A model generated the notes under the pieces. The model was not told the origin of the DNA and searched no databases. It saw nothing but the letters and a program-made list of their open reading frames with translations. A program made the position numbers and the translations under genes. Shown piece after piece: positions 8,193 through 17,175 of a DNA stretch of 49,405 nt (position 1 is the stretch's first letter; every line of letters starts with the position of its first letter). Source of the DNA: a virus; the IMG/VR virus record IMGVR_UViG_3300027734_000108, positions 1-49,405 of that record. One strand, given 5' to 3'.

Positions 8193-8731
8193 GCTGCCCT
8201 CACTAAATAACCTTGAAAATATGTTGCATTAGCACCTGAATATACAAATTTATTACTTCCGCTTTCCTGTCTTACATATATTTCAAAATAATCTGTTGTT
8301 CCGTTTGCATACAATACTGCCGATACAAACCTTGACGGATAGGTAACTGCTGGAGAATTTAAATTTTCTTCTTTAAAATTCACTAAAGACCCACTTTTGT
8401 AAATCCAAGTTATTACTCTACCAACTGCTGTAACTTCTGATTGACCACTAAAAATAATTTGATAATAACCAGCTACATTAGGTGTAAAACGACTACTAGA
8501 AAAGCAATTTGCAGTATCAAAATCTTCTGTATCAAAAGTTACTTTAGTAGTAGTGCTTGTAGTTATAGCTTGATCACCGCTAGTTTTACTAGCACTAAAC
8601 GCTGGCATATTACCGCTAACCATTACTGTGCCAGCAGCAGCAGGAAGATTGATTGTATTAGTACCAGCAACGGCTGGAGCAGCTAAAGTAATAGCACCAG
8701 ATGTATCACCTGAAATTACGACTGAACTCAT
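8189..8731 (-). CDS. C1q-like appendage protein, SSVVISGDTSG N-terminus (copy A)
   Basis: A 180-aa protein. The N-terminal ~40 residues (SSVVISGDTSGAITLAAPAV) are a fibre-attachment segment shared with copy B. The rest is a C1q-like jelly-roll (FDTANCFSSSRFTP, AGYYQI, NGTTDYFEIYV, LVRAA) with different surface residues. I place the start at 8731, where ATG overlaps the upstream stop as ATGA. An upstream ATG at 8743 is possible but lies inside the previous gene's end. Confidence 0.7.
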   Translation of the reverse strand: MSSVVISGDTSGAITLAAPAVAGTNTINLPAAAGTVMVSGNMPAFSASKTSGDQAITTSTTTKVTFDTEDFDTANCFSSSRFTPNVAGYYQIIFSGQSEVTAVGRVITWIYKSGSLVNFKEENLNSPAVTYPSRFVSAVLYANGTTDYFEIYVRQESGSNKFVYSGANATYFQGYLVRAA

Positions 8732-10149
8732 AGAACCACCCATCTTTGACCTGAAGCAACTGTTACAGATTGACCACTAGCAATTGTCATAGGACCAACA
8801 CTCATGGCATTGTTTCCCGATGCTATTGAATAACTTGCAGCTACAGTTGCAGTGTTAACTATTAAACCATTGGAAGCTACTACTTGGCTTGCTGATAAAT
8901 CACCTGTGCTTGGCTTATACAAATATTTTGCATTGCTTGTATAAATCGTTGTAGGTGTGCCAGTAGTCGCTGCAGCAAATAAAGGATATAAGTTACTTGC
9001 TGTAGTTGTGTCGTTACTGAGTGCTGCACCACCAGCTACAGAAGCAGTAGATACTGCAGTGATTAAACCTTTACCATTTACAGTAATAACTGGAATGGAT
9101 GTAGTAGAACCAAAAGCACCAGTATTACTATTAACAGTTGCTAGAGTTGCATTAGTGATTGCAGTTCCAGTACTACCAGATAGAGTTAAATCTCCACCAG
9201 TAACAGAGATAGTACCTGAAACAGTACCCCAAGAAGTGTTAGTACCGTTGGTAGTTAAGAACTTACCAGAGTTACCTGTTTGACTTGGTGTGTATGAAGC
9301 TGCAGTTGTTGCTGAGTTGGCAGCGTTAGTTGCCGAAGTAGCTGCATTACTAGCTGATGTACTGGCATTAGAGGCTTGAGTTGTGGCAGTCGATGCAGAG
9401 CCACTTGCTGAGGTCGCAGAAGCTGCAGCGTTAGTCGCTGATGTACTAGCATTACTTGCTTGCGTAGTCGCTGTAGTGGCACTCGTAGAAGCGTTACCAG
9501 CCTGTGTAGTTGCTATTCCTGCTTGAGTGGTGGCTGTGCTTGCTGACGTTGCTGCGTTAGTTTCGCTGGTAGCTGCATTAGATGCAGAAGTAGAGGCGTT
9601 ACTGGCTTGAGTAGTCGCTGTAGAAGCACTTCCTGAAGCGGATGTAGCGGAGTTGCTTGCATTTGTAGCAGATGTGGAAGCAGCCGATGCACTGTTGGAA
9701 GCATTAGTTGCTGAAGTTGATGCTGCACTTGCTGAAGTGGAAGCATTAGATGCTTGAGTAGAAGCTGTAGTTGCTGAGGTACTTGCATTGGAAGCCTGTG
9801 TAGTTGCTGTTGAAGCAGAACCCGAAGCAGCAGTTGCGGAAGCTGCAGCAGCAGTTGCGGAAGTACTTGCGTTAGATGCTTGTGTAGTTGCTGTAGACGC
9901 ACTGTTAGATGCGTTAGTAGCTGATGTGCTTGCTGAAGAAGCTGAGTTGCTTGCGTTAGTTGCTGAAGTAGAAGCGTTACTTGCTGAAGTACTCGCAGCA
10001 CTGGCTGAGCCAGAAGCAGCACTAGCCGAAGCAGCAGCAGCGTCTGCATCAGCTTGGGCTTCAACAGCTAAATCACGAATTAATAGAGCTTCACTGGCTG
10101 AGTCTGCTGTAGCATCACCTGCTCCACCTGCACCACGATAGATGCTCAT
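8728..10149 (-). CDS. Long Ala/Ser/Thr-repeat tail fibre protein (copy A)
   Basis: A 473-aa protein. Residues ~1-35 (SIYRGAGGAGDATADSAS) form the attachment end. Residues ~36-285 are dozens of short Ala/Ser/Thr/Asn repeats (STSATNASNSA-like), probably a trimeric coiled or beta-fibrous shaft. Residues ~290-473 are a beta-rich head with ITVNGKGLITAVST and a terminal GQRWVVL. Copy B keeps the length exactly but shuffles repeat units, as expected for recombination between near-repeats. Its DNA produces long spurious frames, which are not genes. Confidence 0.75.
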   Translation of the reverse strand: MSIYRGAGGAGDATADSASEALLIRDLAVEAQADADAAAASASAASGSASAASTSASNASTSATNASNSASSASTSATNASNSASTATTQASNASTSATAAAASATAASGSASTATTQASNASTSATTASTQASNASTSASAASTSATNASNSASAASTSATNASNSATSASGSASTATTQASNASTSASNAATSETNAATSASTATTQAGIATTQAGNASTSATTATTQASNASTSATNAAASATSASGSASTATTQASNASTSASNAATSATNAANSATTAASYTPSQTGNSGKFLTTNGTNTSWGTVSGTISVTGGDLTLSGSTGTAITNATLATVNSNTGAFGSTTSIPVITVNGKGLITAVSTASVAGGAALSNDTTTASNLYPLFAAATTGTPTTIYTSNAKYLYKPSTGDLSASQVVASNGLIVNTATVAASYSIASGNNAMSVGPMTIASGQSVTVASGQRWVVL

Positions 10150-10316
10150 TATTCAGCCTTAGATTTAACTGCTGTTTTCTTTTCTTTGATTTCTACAACA
10201 GGTTTAACCTCTTCGAGGACCTCTACGTAGCCGGGGTGTTGACGCATAGTACGAATATCGTGCTCTAAATCAAACTCTACTGTATTATTGGTTTCCGTAC
10301 ATTTAAAAATTGCCAT
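10149..10316 (-). CDS. 55-aa conserved protein between capsid and fibre (copy A)
   Basis: ATG at 10316 follows a GGAG ribosome site, and its TAA overlaps the fibre start as TAATG. The protein contains FDLEHDIRTMRQHPGYVEV and a Lys-rich tail ending KSKAE. Copy B encodes the same protein. It resembles small phage proteins found next to capsid genes; function unknown. Confidence 0.7.
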   Translation of the reverse strand: MAIFKCTETNNTVEFDLEHDIRTMRQHPGYVEVLEEVKPVVEIKEKKTAVKSKAE

Positions 10317-10342
10317 GTTATATCTCCACAGTTTATTTTAAG

Positions 10343-10393
10343 GCTCTTGGCAGAGCACTAAAGTAAACTGCCCCACTCTTCTGAGCAGGGCAG
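10343..10393 (-). terminator. Tandem hairpins after the capsid gene (attenuator/terminator, copy A)
   Basis: Read on the minus strand, CTGCCC/GGGCAG pair at 10368-10393 with a nested CTC-TTCT-GAG, followed by a T-rich stretch and a second GCTCT/AGAGC hairpin (10343-10356). Both are kept in copy B. The weak T tract suggests partial termination, limiting read-through from the abundant capsid message into the fibre genes. Confidence 0.5.
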
Positions 10394-10410
10394 AACCTAG
10401 TTTCTAGGTA

Positions 10411-11331
10411 TTAGGCTGGAACAGCGATTGCAACAGCAGAACCGTCACGCAACTCTTTAACACCGTAGATTGTGTCTGCAGTGAACAAGTTACCGAGGTA
10501 CTCTTGTTTGTATTGAGTTTGTGAACGAACAGCCATTTGCTCAGCTAATACTGCGAAGTCACGATGACCTAGCAATGCAACACGAGCAGCACCTGAACCT
10601 GATGTTGTATCAGCGTTAGTAGAAACGAATACTGGAATACCATATACGTTACCAATTTCGCCTGAACGGATTGTGTTACCACCACCGATTTCACCAACGA
10701 ATGCTTGCTCAGTGAAACGAGCGATACCCATCAATGTGTTACGTGTTGAAGGCGGAACGATCAAGAAACGACCATCCATTGGTGTGTCATTGTCATCCAA
10801 ACGCTGGATTGAACGACGGATTGCTGCATCAGTCAAAGCTGCTTCGTTGTTAGAAGCTGCAACATAAGCAGTTGTACCATTTGAACCAATGTAAGCTGTG
10901 TCATAAGCAGCAGTACCTGCACCGCCGTTAACACCACGACCCAACTGGATCAAAGATGTGTCTACTTGACGAGCCAAAGCGTAACCAGCGTCATCAGTGT
11001 AGAATTGACGCATAGAAGCTAAAGCTTGTACATCAACAATATCTTCGATCAAGATTGAATACTCAAAATGCTTATCAATCAATACGTTGATTTCAGTTGC
11101 TGTATCTGTATTCAATGTTACTTGAGTAGAAGCAGCTTTTGCGTTAGCGGAACCACGACCCGGTTTAGGGATGTGGAGTGTATCACCTTTTTTGCCTTTG
11201 AAAGACAATTTTTTGATGAGGTTTGCTAGAACTAAGTTCTTTTTGTAGGTCGCAACTACTTCGTCGGACCAAATCTCTGGGATAAACTTATCGCCAGTTG
11301 TTTTTGTTTGATGATCTGTACCTAAAGCCAT
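10411..11331 (-). CDS. Major capsid protein (copy A)
   Basis: A 306-aa protein with features of podovirus capsid proteins. The N-terminal region (PEIWSDEVVATYKKNLVLANL) and the KGDTLHIPKPGRG segment are typical. A helical LIEDIVDVQALASMRQ follows and the C-terminal beta-rich end includes AVLAEQMAVRSQTQYK. ATG at 11331 has a GGAG site. It lies directly downstream of the scaffold gene, the usual order. Copy B differs by only four conservative changes over the visible part, so capsid is strongly constrained. Confidence 0.88.
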   Translation of the reverse strand: MALGTDHQTKTTGDKFIPEIWSDEVVATYKKNLVLANLIKKLSFKGKKGDTLHIPKPGRGSANAKAASTQVTLNTDTATEINVLIDKHFEYSILIEDIVDVQALASMRQFYTDDAGYALARQVDTSLIQLGRGVNGGAGTAAYDTAYIGSNGTTAYVAASNNEAALTDAAIRRSIQRLDDNDTPMDGRFLIVPPSTRNTLMGIARFTEQAFVGEIGGGNTIRSGEIGNVYGIPVFVSTNADTTSGSGAARVALLGHRDFAVLAEQMAVRSQTQYKQEYLGNLFTADTIYGVKELRDGSAVAIAVPA

Positions 11332-11354
11332 TTTAAAAATCTCCTAAAATTAAA

Positions 11355-12170
11355 TTAACGGACTCGACCCTCGGCATAAGCAGCATGAATTTCTTCTTGC
11401 ATGTCGTTATACCTATTTGGATCAGTCATTCTTAAACGAATTAAATCGACACGTTTATAAACAGGTTTGCCTACTTCCCCAGTACCACCCTTTTGTACTG
11501 CTGCTGATCTAAGTTGCTGTGAGCGTTTCTGCTCTTCACCTTTAACTAAATTAGCGTCTGCTTGTTGAGATTGTTGAGCTCTTGTACCACGGATAGCGGT
11601 AAAGGTTTCAAGCAATTCTTCAGCAGAATCAAAATCAAAGTTATTAGCTTTAGTAAATAAATCAATGCGTACTCGAGAGCCTTTTACCCAAGTCAAGAAA
11701 TCATCAGAGTTTACAATCTGTTGAAAGTCTGGAAACTTCGTGGCTAGTTGTACTTTGCCTTGTTCCAGTCTTTGTGCGTCCGCTTGCTCTTTAAGCTGGC
11801 GAACAACAGGGTTGTTTGCTACTGCGTGATTTACTGCCTTGTCAGGATCAGCAAAGTAATCTATCTCGTTATCTTCTACACGTGGCTGCGTGTCTTGCTT
11901 ATTGGTATTGAGTTGTTGCTTGATTAACTCATCAGCTAGTTTACGAACTTCACCAACTTCCTGAGCCTGTCGTCCAATTAGCTTTTCAGCTTCTTGGTGC
12001 ATCTTCATGATTTCGTCAAAGGATTTACCTTTATACTTATCAGGAATTACAGTTTCAGTTGTTTGTCCTTCTGGTGCAATTTCCGAACTTGTGTCGGTTG
12101 CCTCAGTAATGGATTGGTCTAAGCTTGCAATACTGCCTTGGTCATCTTGCTGTTCAATTAATTCAGCCAT
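11355..12170 (-). CDS. Capsid assembly scaffolding protein
   Basis: A 271-aa acidic, Gln/Glu-rich, mostly helical protein directly upstream of the capsid gene. Residues ~40-95 (VIPDKYKGKSFDEIMKM, EKLIGRQAQEVGEVRKL) match podovirus scaffold style, and a basic C-terminal helix (RVDLIRLRMTDPNRYNDM) is the likely coat-binding end. It should shape the procapsid and then leave. ATG at 12170 with AGGAAAA upstream. Confidence 0.8.
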   Translation of the reverse strand: MAELIEQQDDQGSIASLDQSITEATDTSSEIAPEGQTTETVIPDKYKGKSFDEIMKMHQEAEKLIGRQAQEVGEVRKLADELIKQQLNTNKQDTQPRVEDNEIDYFADPDKAVNHAVANNPVVRQLKEQADAQRLEQGKVQLATKFPDFQQIVNSDDFLTWVKGSRVRIDLFTKANNFDFDSAEELLETFTAIRGTRAQQSQQADANLVKGEEQKRSQQLRSAAVQKGGTGEVGKPVYKRVDLIRLRMTDPNRYNDMQEEIHAAYAEGRVR

Positions 12171-12233
12171 GTGTTTTCCTGTCGTAAAGATTGTAGGATG
12201 TTTTTAAAATAACTCGGTGGTAACGATCACCAC

Positions 12234-12479
12234 TTATGAGCCATGTTCGGCATTTTGTCTCTTCTCCTGTTTCAGCTTCTCAGCTCTAACCCTAGTCCAT
12301 CGGTCATAAGCACCGACATGTAGCCCACTGTAGGGTTCTAGATAGATCCCAGTGGGGGAGATGATACGAGTTGCCATCTCGTCACACTCACGGCACTGAG
12401 AAACTTTTATCGTCTCATCGACGAGTTGCTCAGTAACATGATCTTTTGCACACCTAAACTCATATAAGCGTCTAGGCAT
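12234..12479 (-). CDS. Small Zn-ribbon (FmdB-like) protein
   Basis: An 81-aa protein that starts MPRRLYEFRCAKDH and has a CRECDEMATRIIS knuckle, the pattern of FmdB/zinc-ribbon proteins, although only three Cys are in the core and a His may complete the site. A Lys/Arg-rich helix forms the C-terminus. It overlaps the upstream gene by 8 bases. A regulatory or assembly role is possible; function not shown. Confidence 0.6.
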   Translation of the reverse strand: MPRRLYEFRCAKDHVTEQLVDETIKVSQCRECDEMATRIISPTGIYLEPYSGLHVGAYDRWTRVRAEKLKQEKRQNAEHGS

Positions 12480-12720
12480 TGTCTGTTTTCTCTTCTTGAA
12501 GCTGTTCGTATACTTCGGAACTAGCGTCTCTAAGGTTCTTGAGCCAGTTAAGAATACTTAGCTCACCTTTTCTAAACTGCAGTTGTTGTTCCGTGTCTAC
12601 ACCAGCTAAGGTGTCTGTTGAGTCCATCATGATTTGTACATCTTCAACTAAATCCACCCATCCTCGGGTAGCCATCATTGAAAACCTATTTTCATAATAG
12701 TCTTGTAGTTCTTTTTGCAT
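12472..12720 (-). CDS. 82-aa conserved acidic protein next to portal
   Basis: A helical acidic protein (ENRFSMMATRGWVDLVEDV, FRKGELSILNWL) of a kind often found beside podovirus portal genes; function unknown. The reading frame extends to a TTG at 12738, but the ATG at 12720 has AAAGGA upstream at proper spacing and is preferred. A promoter with an operator-like palindrome lies just upstream. Confidence 0.6.
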   Translation of the reverse strand: MQKELQDYYENRFSMMATRGWVDLVEDVQIMMDSTDTLAGVDTEQQLQFRKGELSILNWLKNLRDASSEVYEQLQEEKTDNA

Positions 12721-12754
12721 TTCTTTGTCCTTTGTCAAGGGAGAACTGTGATAT

Positions 12755-12789
12755 GTTGTAAATATACCACAGTTTTGTCATTTTGTCAA
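12755..12789 (-). promoter_or_regulatory. Leftward promoter with overlapping operator-like palindrome
   Basis: On the minus strand TTGACA (12784-12789), a 17-bp spacer and TATATT (12761-12766) form a strong sigma70-like promoter between portal and the 82-aa gene. The 16-bp near-palindrome GTTGTAAATATACCAC (12755-12770) covers the -10 box. It matches the GTTGT-N6-ACAAC sites at 17430, 21165 and 21945 with one mismatch, so a shared regulator is plausible. It would drive scaffold and capsid transcription. Confidence 0.7.
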
Positions 12790-12804
12790 GGACTTTTTTT
12801 GTAA

Positions 12805-14817
12805 TTAAACTATTTTCTCTTGCCTACGTTGTAGTTGAGCCATTGCAATGCGTTCATTTGAAACAATGTCTTTCTCTTTAATTGCTAATTCAGCAATCTT
12901 GGCACGTTGATTAAACGCTGCTTCAGTGTTATCTTTAGGCAAATTAGAGGAAACAGCTTGGATATACTTAGTTTTAGCTTCTGCAGGCAATAATTGAGTT
13001 TCAACAGTAGTTTGCTGTGCATCTGCTCCAGCTTTTTGAGCTTGGGACTGATAGTAAGCGATTTGAGCCTGAATAAGACCACTTTGTAGCTGTTCTTGCT
13101 GCATAGCACGCTGTTGAGCCTGTGGATCTGGCTGTGACATCTTCTGTAGCTGTCCAATAATGTCTTCACGGTTAGAAAGTGAACTAGCTTGGATGATTCC
13201 TTGTAGCAATACAGGGGTAATGGGGCTATTAGGTCCAAGAGTCTGCATTAAACCAACCATTTGCTGCTGTTCGTACTCTCGTGCAACCATTCCCATGGTC
13301 GATACAGGCATGAATTTGAAGTCTTTAACTGGATAACGCTCAGGATCAAACTGCATAAATCTCCATGCAGCACGTTCAATGAATGGAATTAGGAAGTCTT
13401 CTTGGAAGTTAATCAGAGCACGTTTGTTTTTCTTCATCAAACCGCTTAGAGCCATCGATAAACCAGCTCCAGAAGCCTCGCCACCAGCTACAGAGTTAGG
13501 CATTGAGGAACTATCTAGCGTTCCTGTAGCAGCTAAAAGCATCTGTTGGAAGGTTGTAGCAGTTGTCATGTTACCTGAATCAGTAACACCAAACTTAAAC
13601 GGCATCATAATCTCTGAAGGATTACCGTTAACTAAGAAGTTCTTTCCTGGACGTACTTCATACTTAGCACCACGAGGTAGACGAGTTGCATCCATAGCCA
13701 TCATTGGAGCAGTAGTCAAAGCTAAAGAATCTAAATGACTACGCATCTGTGCATCAAGGGCTTTTTGCATGTTGTAGCCCTTCTCAATGGTTCCACGACC
13801 CCAGAAGCGTCCTGGCATAGAGTCAGCCTGATACGCAACTACAGGGCGATCTTTCATCATGTAAGGCGACTCTTCTGCTTTGAGCAGATACTGGTTATCA
13901 GCAATAACAATTACAGCTTCAACCATGTCTGAGTATTCGTCAGCAGCACTATCTTCAGGGAAGAGTTCCATTGCTGGATCTTCTGTTTCTTCTAAGCCAT
14001 TTAACATAGCACGAGGAACTAAACCATAGTAGCGAATGACAGGAACCTTATCAGAACGAGAAATAACTTGTTCTTGTGTTTCCTCTAACTTAGTAGAACG
14101 ATAGCTAGGAACTACATCAACCTTACGATAGATACCTTTTTCGATACCTTGAATGATGGTGTAGTAAGACATGTACTCTTCAATAGCAACTCCGAGAGAG
14201 TCATCTACTGTAGCAGCATTAGGATCAATGAGGAAGTTACGTGGGTTGATAGCATTCAAGCCAACCATAAACTGCTTCTTCTCCATTGTCCCAATAGCGG
14301 CAACTGTGGTGGAACCTGGAATTGGTTGTGTAGCTGGAGCTAGAATAGATTCTTCTTCAATTACAATCTCACCGATACCTGTACCATACATTTCTCCTAA
14401 GAGGATAATGTCATCCACAGCTTTTTTAATTCTTGACCTACGGAAATCTTCGTGCATCTGACGACGTACTAACTGGATGTCAGATTTGTCTTGGTCGTTG
14501 ATGTCATCTTCGATATCAAACCACTCACCACGACCAAAGATAGCTTCAGAGATCTCAGCTTGCTTTGATTCCACTGCTTGAGCAATGGCTGGAGTAATTA
14601 ACTGTGACCGCTCTGAGTCACGAGTCTTATCTTGTGGATCCCAGATACCACGGAAGAGACGCTCATACTCTTGCCAGTAGAGAACATAGTTTACGTCTCT
14701 ATGGTTTCTCCACTCATCGCAATGCTCAAGAACAAAGGTAACTACTTCTTTGTCAGCATCGGTTTCGGTTACAAATTCATTCTTATCGATGTTTTCGTCG
14801 ATTAACGGATCACTCAT
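12805..14817 (-). CDS. Portal protein
   Basis: A 670-aa protein with podovirus portal features: DEWRNHRDVNYVLYWQEYER near the N-terminus, SQLITPAIAQAVESKQAEI, GRGTIEKGYNMQKALDAQ, and a Gln-rich, helical C-terminal barrel (after ~residue 560). The portal forms the DNA entry ring at a capsid vertex and binds terminase and tail. The gene lies between terminase and scaffold, the canonical order. Confidence 0.85.
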   Translation of the reverse strand: MSDPLIDENIDKNEFVTETDADKEVVTFVLEHCDEWRNHRDVNYVLYWQEYERLFRGIWDPQDKTRDSERSQLITPAIAQAVESKQAEISEAIFGRGEWFDIEDDINDQDKSDIQLVRRQMHEDFRRSRIKKAVDDIILLGEMYGTGIGEIVIEEESILAPATQPIPGSTTVAAIGTMEKKQFMVGLNAINPRNFLIDPNAATVDDSLGVAIEEYMSYYTIIQGIEKGIYRKVDVVPSYRSTKLEETQEQVISRSDKVPVIRYYGLVPRAMLNGLEETEDPAMELFPEDSAADEYSDMVEAVIVIADNQYLLKAEESPYMMKDRPVVAYQADSMPGRFWGRGTIEKGYNMQKALDAQMRSHLDSLALTTAPMMAMDATRLPRGAKYEVRPGKNFLVNGNPSEIMMPFKFGVTDSGNMTTATTFQQMLLAATGTLDSSSMPNSVAGGEASGAGLSMALSGLMKKNKRALINFQEDFLIPFIERAAWRFMQFDPERYPVKDFKFMPVSTMGMVAREYEQQQMVGLMQTLGPNSPITPVLLQGIIQASSLSNREDIIGQLQKMSQPDPQAQQRAMQQEQLQSGLIQAQIAYYQSQAQKAGADAQQTTVETQLLPAEAKTKYIQAVSSNLPKDNTEAAFNQRAKIAELAIKEKDIVSNERIAMAQLQRRQEKIV

Positions 14818-14820
14818 GTA

Positions 14821-15294
14821 TTAGTCTTCCAGTGTTGATTTGAAGGGGTCTTTATAATCCAGAATAGGATTGTCTTCCGAAGTTGTATCTTCCTCGACTA
14901 GAGGACGCTCTAAAATTTCTTGTTCGTCACAGGTACGAATAGGTGAGCAAGTAATATCCCACATAGTGCAGTAACCTACTGGGTGTGACTCGATGTCAGC
15001 CCAAGCAGGTGTTAGCGGTAGTGCTGAAGCTTTGAGATCGTTTGCAGGACCGTTTTCGATACAACTTCTAATGTTGGGGTTATCAAAATAATATTCGCAA
15101 TTGTTACACAAACGACCACGAGCATCACCCTCCGATACACCCCAAAGAACTGCTTTCTGAGTCCAAAAATCATTGCTTCTTTCAAGAGGGTTAGCAGGTC
15201 CTAGATTAGCATCTTCGATTGCTGTAAGGTGATTCTTAATATTAAGTGCATTGCTTTGTAGTGCAATAGGACAGCCGTCTAAATTAGTATCCAC
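14821..15294 (-). CDS. Cys-rich protein between terminase and portal
   Basis: A 157-aa protein with clustered cysteines (RLCNNCEYYF, a later Cys, GYCTMWDITCSPIRTC) that suggest a metal or Fe-S site. Acidic C-terminus. Proteins of this pattern occur beside podovirus terminases, role unknown. The GTG at 15294 overlaps the terminase end by 11 bases; no better start is seen. Confidence 0.55.
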   Translation of the reverse strand: MDTNLDGCPIALQSNALNIKNHLTAIEDANLGPANPLERSNDFWTQKAVLWGVSEGDARGRLCNNCEYYFDNPNIRSCIENGPANDLKASALPLTPAWADIESHPVGYCTMWDITCSPIRTCDEQEILERPLVEEDTTSEDNPILDYKDPFKSTLED

Positions 15295-16540
15295 TTATCA
15301 TATCCAAAGGTTGATATTCATCAGAATCATCTTCATCAAAATATGTAGTTAAAGCCATCTGGTCAACATAAGCTAGAGCATCAACCAAGTCATCATGAAC
15401 GTTTGCTGTTGGGAACTGCATCAGTTGATCCTTGAACTCAGTAAAGTCTTCGTCTTCATTCAACGTAATCTTTCCGTGTTCAAAGCGTCCCTGCAAAGCC
15501 CAAGCAATACGATCAGTCTTTTTCTTATTTCCGTGTGTTAAGTCTTGTACATGGAAGTAAGTGTTGTATTTACGCATCAAATCATTAAGGTAAGGATGCA
15601 CAGCGTTTTTAAGTGCTCCTCGTTCGATACCAACTGAAACTGGTTTATATTCAGCCACAGTCCTAAGAATCTTTGCTGCAGTTTCTTTAATGTCCCACCG
15701 TCCGTGTTCAATCTTCTCAACAAACCATTCTCCTTGGTCTGTGATCTTGACGATGGCGATGGCTGTTTCATCTAAGCGTTTCTTTGAAGAACCTGCATTC
15801 TTTGCGACATCCTCAAAACCCGCCAAATCGATTGCAACGATATAGTCGCCTTGAGTCGGTGTAGAACCTTCTTTGACCCATTCTTGTTTAAAGATCTCTT
15901 GACCCGCATTATCAAACGAAGCCTCGTACTCCTGTTTAAAAGCAAAAGTAGACAAAGTTTTCTTTGCCTTATCAACCTCAGTCGGGTCGATTGTTTCGTT
16001 ATCCTTGGTTGTGAAGTGCCACGATTTCCACTCTTCATCAGTTTCTTCAAACCCTAGCTTGTACATCTCATAGAACCAGTTACGTCCTGACGGAGTAGAG
16101 ATGAACATAGCGTCACCTTTACAGTCAGACAAAGAAGCTCGGATAATCTTTTCCCAAGTATCTTCTTTCATAAACGCACACTCGTCGAGCACTGCATAAT
16201 ACAAACTCAAACCACGAAGCGTATCAGGATTATCTGCTCCCCTGATATGAATCTTACGTCCGTTAATTAAAGTGATGTCCATATTGTTAATATGAGCAGC
16301 TTTAATAACAGGTCTACCAAGCTCTAAGAGGCTGTCCCAGATGATCTGACGAGACTGCCCTAGGGTAGGGGACACATACAACACTGCAGAGCCTTCAGGA
16401 GCCTCTAGAGCCTTTATGATGAGCATCATAGTAGCCAGCCTAGATTTACCACAACGACGACCTGCAGCGATTACTTTAAAGCGAGTAATATCGGTAAAGA
16501 CTTGTTGTTGCCAATTCAATAACTTAAAATCAAGATTCAT
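15284..16540 (-). CDS. terL: Terminase large subunit
   Basis: A 418-aa packaging motor. ATPase: Walker A AAGRRCGKS at 25-33, Walker B with catalytic Glu in YYAVLDE (114-120), and coupling motif ISTPSGR (147-153). Nuclease: first Asp in VAIDLAG (~238), Glu in VGIERGA (~306) and the terminal acidic pair in HDDLVDALAY (382-391). All sites are intact. The start overlaps the small subunit by 11 bases. It cuts concatemers and pumps DNA through the portal. Confidence 0.93.
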   Translation of the reverse strand: MNLDFKLLNWQQQVFTDITRFKVIAAGRRCGKSRLATMMLIIKALEAPEGSAVLYVSPTLGQSRQIIWDSLLELGRPVIKAAHINNMDITLINGRKIHIRGADNPDTLRGLSLYYAVLDECAFMKEDTWEKIIRASLSDCKGDAMFISTPSGRNWFYEMYKLGFEETDEEWKSWHFTTKDNETIDPTEVDKAKKTLSTFAFKQEYEASFDNAGQEIFKQEWVKEGSTPTQGDYIVAIDLAGFEDVAKNAGSSKKRLDETAIAIVKITDQGEWFVEKIEHGRWDIKETAAKILRTVAEYKPVSVGIERGALKNAVHPYLNDLMRKYNTYFHVQDLTHGNKKKTDRIAWALQGRFEHGKITLNEDEDFTEFKDQLMQFPTANVHDDLVDALAYVDQMALTTYFDEDDSDEYQPLDMISGY

Positions 16541-16955
16541 CGACAGTACCCATCTCTATCACATCTGCCTCTACAGATGGAGACGTTAACCCCGTGATGT
16601 TAATACTAATCTGTGGGGTTGTACCGTTACCAGCTTTAGGGTCAAATGCCGACATAGGTAAAACCCTATCGACACACATCTTAAGAGCTGCAATCTGATC
16701 CTTATCATTAGGATCTAAAGCTTTCTCTATTAATGTCCTGATTATCTTATCACCAGCAGTGCCTAGCAATCTAGCTTTAAATTCAGCAATCCTTGCAGCA
16801 TCTCCTGCAGGTCTACCGACAGCTCCACGACTACCTTTTTTCTTTGCGGTGATTTGAGACTTCTTAGGTCTGCCCTTTTGTCCTTTAACCGACACGGGTT
16901 GTTCTAAGACAGGAACAGCAATAGACAATTCTTTTAATTCTTTTTTATTTTCCAA
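16530..16955 (-). CDS. Terminase small subunit (probable)
   Basis: A 141-aa protein with a very basic N-terminal part (KGRPKKSQITAKKKGSRG) and a helical centre (ARIAEFKARLLGTAGDK, LEIALKMCVD-like). Position directly upstream of terL and size fit a DNA-recognising small terminase. Start is TTG at 16955 with AAAGGA upstream. Assignment rests mainly on context. Confidence 0.65.
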   Translation of the reverse strand: MENKKELKELSIAVPVLEQPVSVKGQKGRPKKSQITAKKKGSRGAVGRPAGDAARIAEFKARLLGTAGDKIIRTLIEKALDPNDKDQIAALKMCVDRVLPMSAFDPKAGNGTTPQISINITGLTSPSVEADVIEMGTVDES

Positions 16956-17146
16956 CCGTCTTTATCCTTTTATTAGGGAGACATCCTACTATATAGGAGG
17001 GTTTTGATATAGAGTATTTCTATATGGTAAAGAACTACAACTCTTAAGAGGTAATCTATGTATTAAATAACTAAAGTAATTAACAACTTAGCCGATAACA
17101 GCTACTGAGTTACATCCCTAACGTAACGTCACAGTTCTATATAGGA

Positions 17147-17175
17147 ACTATATCATACTTTTGTTTAAAAGTCAA
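17147..17175 (-). promoter_or_regulatory. Leftward promoter for the terminase-portal transcript
   Basis: On the minus strand TTGACT (17170-17175), 17-bp spacer, TATAGT (17147-17152). This leaves a 5' leader of about 185 bases before the small terminase TTG. Same -35 and spacing style as the promoters at 3546 and 12755. Confidence 0.72.

Larger units (their letters stand above)
1..11246. repeat. Copy A of a diverged long terminal redundancy
   Basis: Position 1 matches 37920 and position 11246 matches 49405, so this stretch is repeated at the right end. The coordinate offset grows from 37919 to 38159 because the appendage block differs in gene content. Capsid, tail adaptor, tail stabilisation, lysis and small basic proteins are nearly identical in both copies, while fibre tips are replaced. 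The divergence argues against a simple exact terminal repeat. A chimeric walk through two co-existing strains is the likeliest explanation. Confidence 0.9.

Noticed and set aside
9255-10141. Long alternative frames rich in Leu/Gln or Ala/Val over the repeat fibre (also 47414-48300)
   Set aside because: Shadows of a low-complexity coding repeat; same effect in both copies.
5854-10149. Diversity-generating retroelement for the fibre tips
   Set aside because: No reverse transcriptase, and tip differences are whole-module replacements rather than adenine-directed changes.
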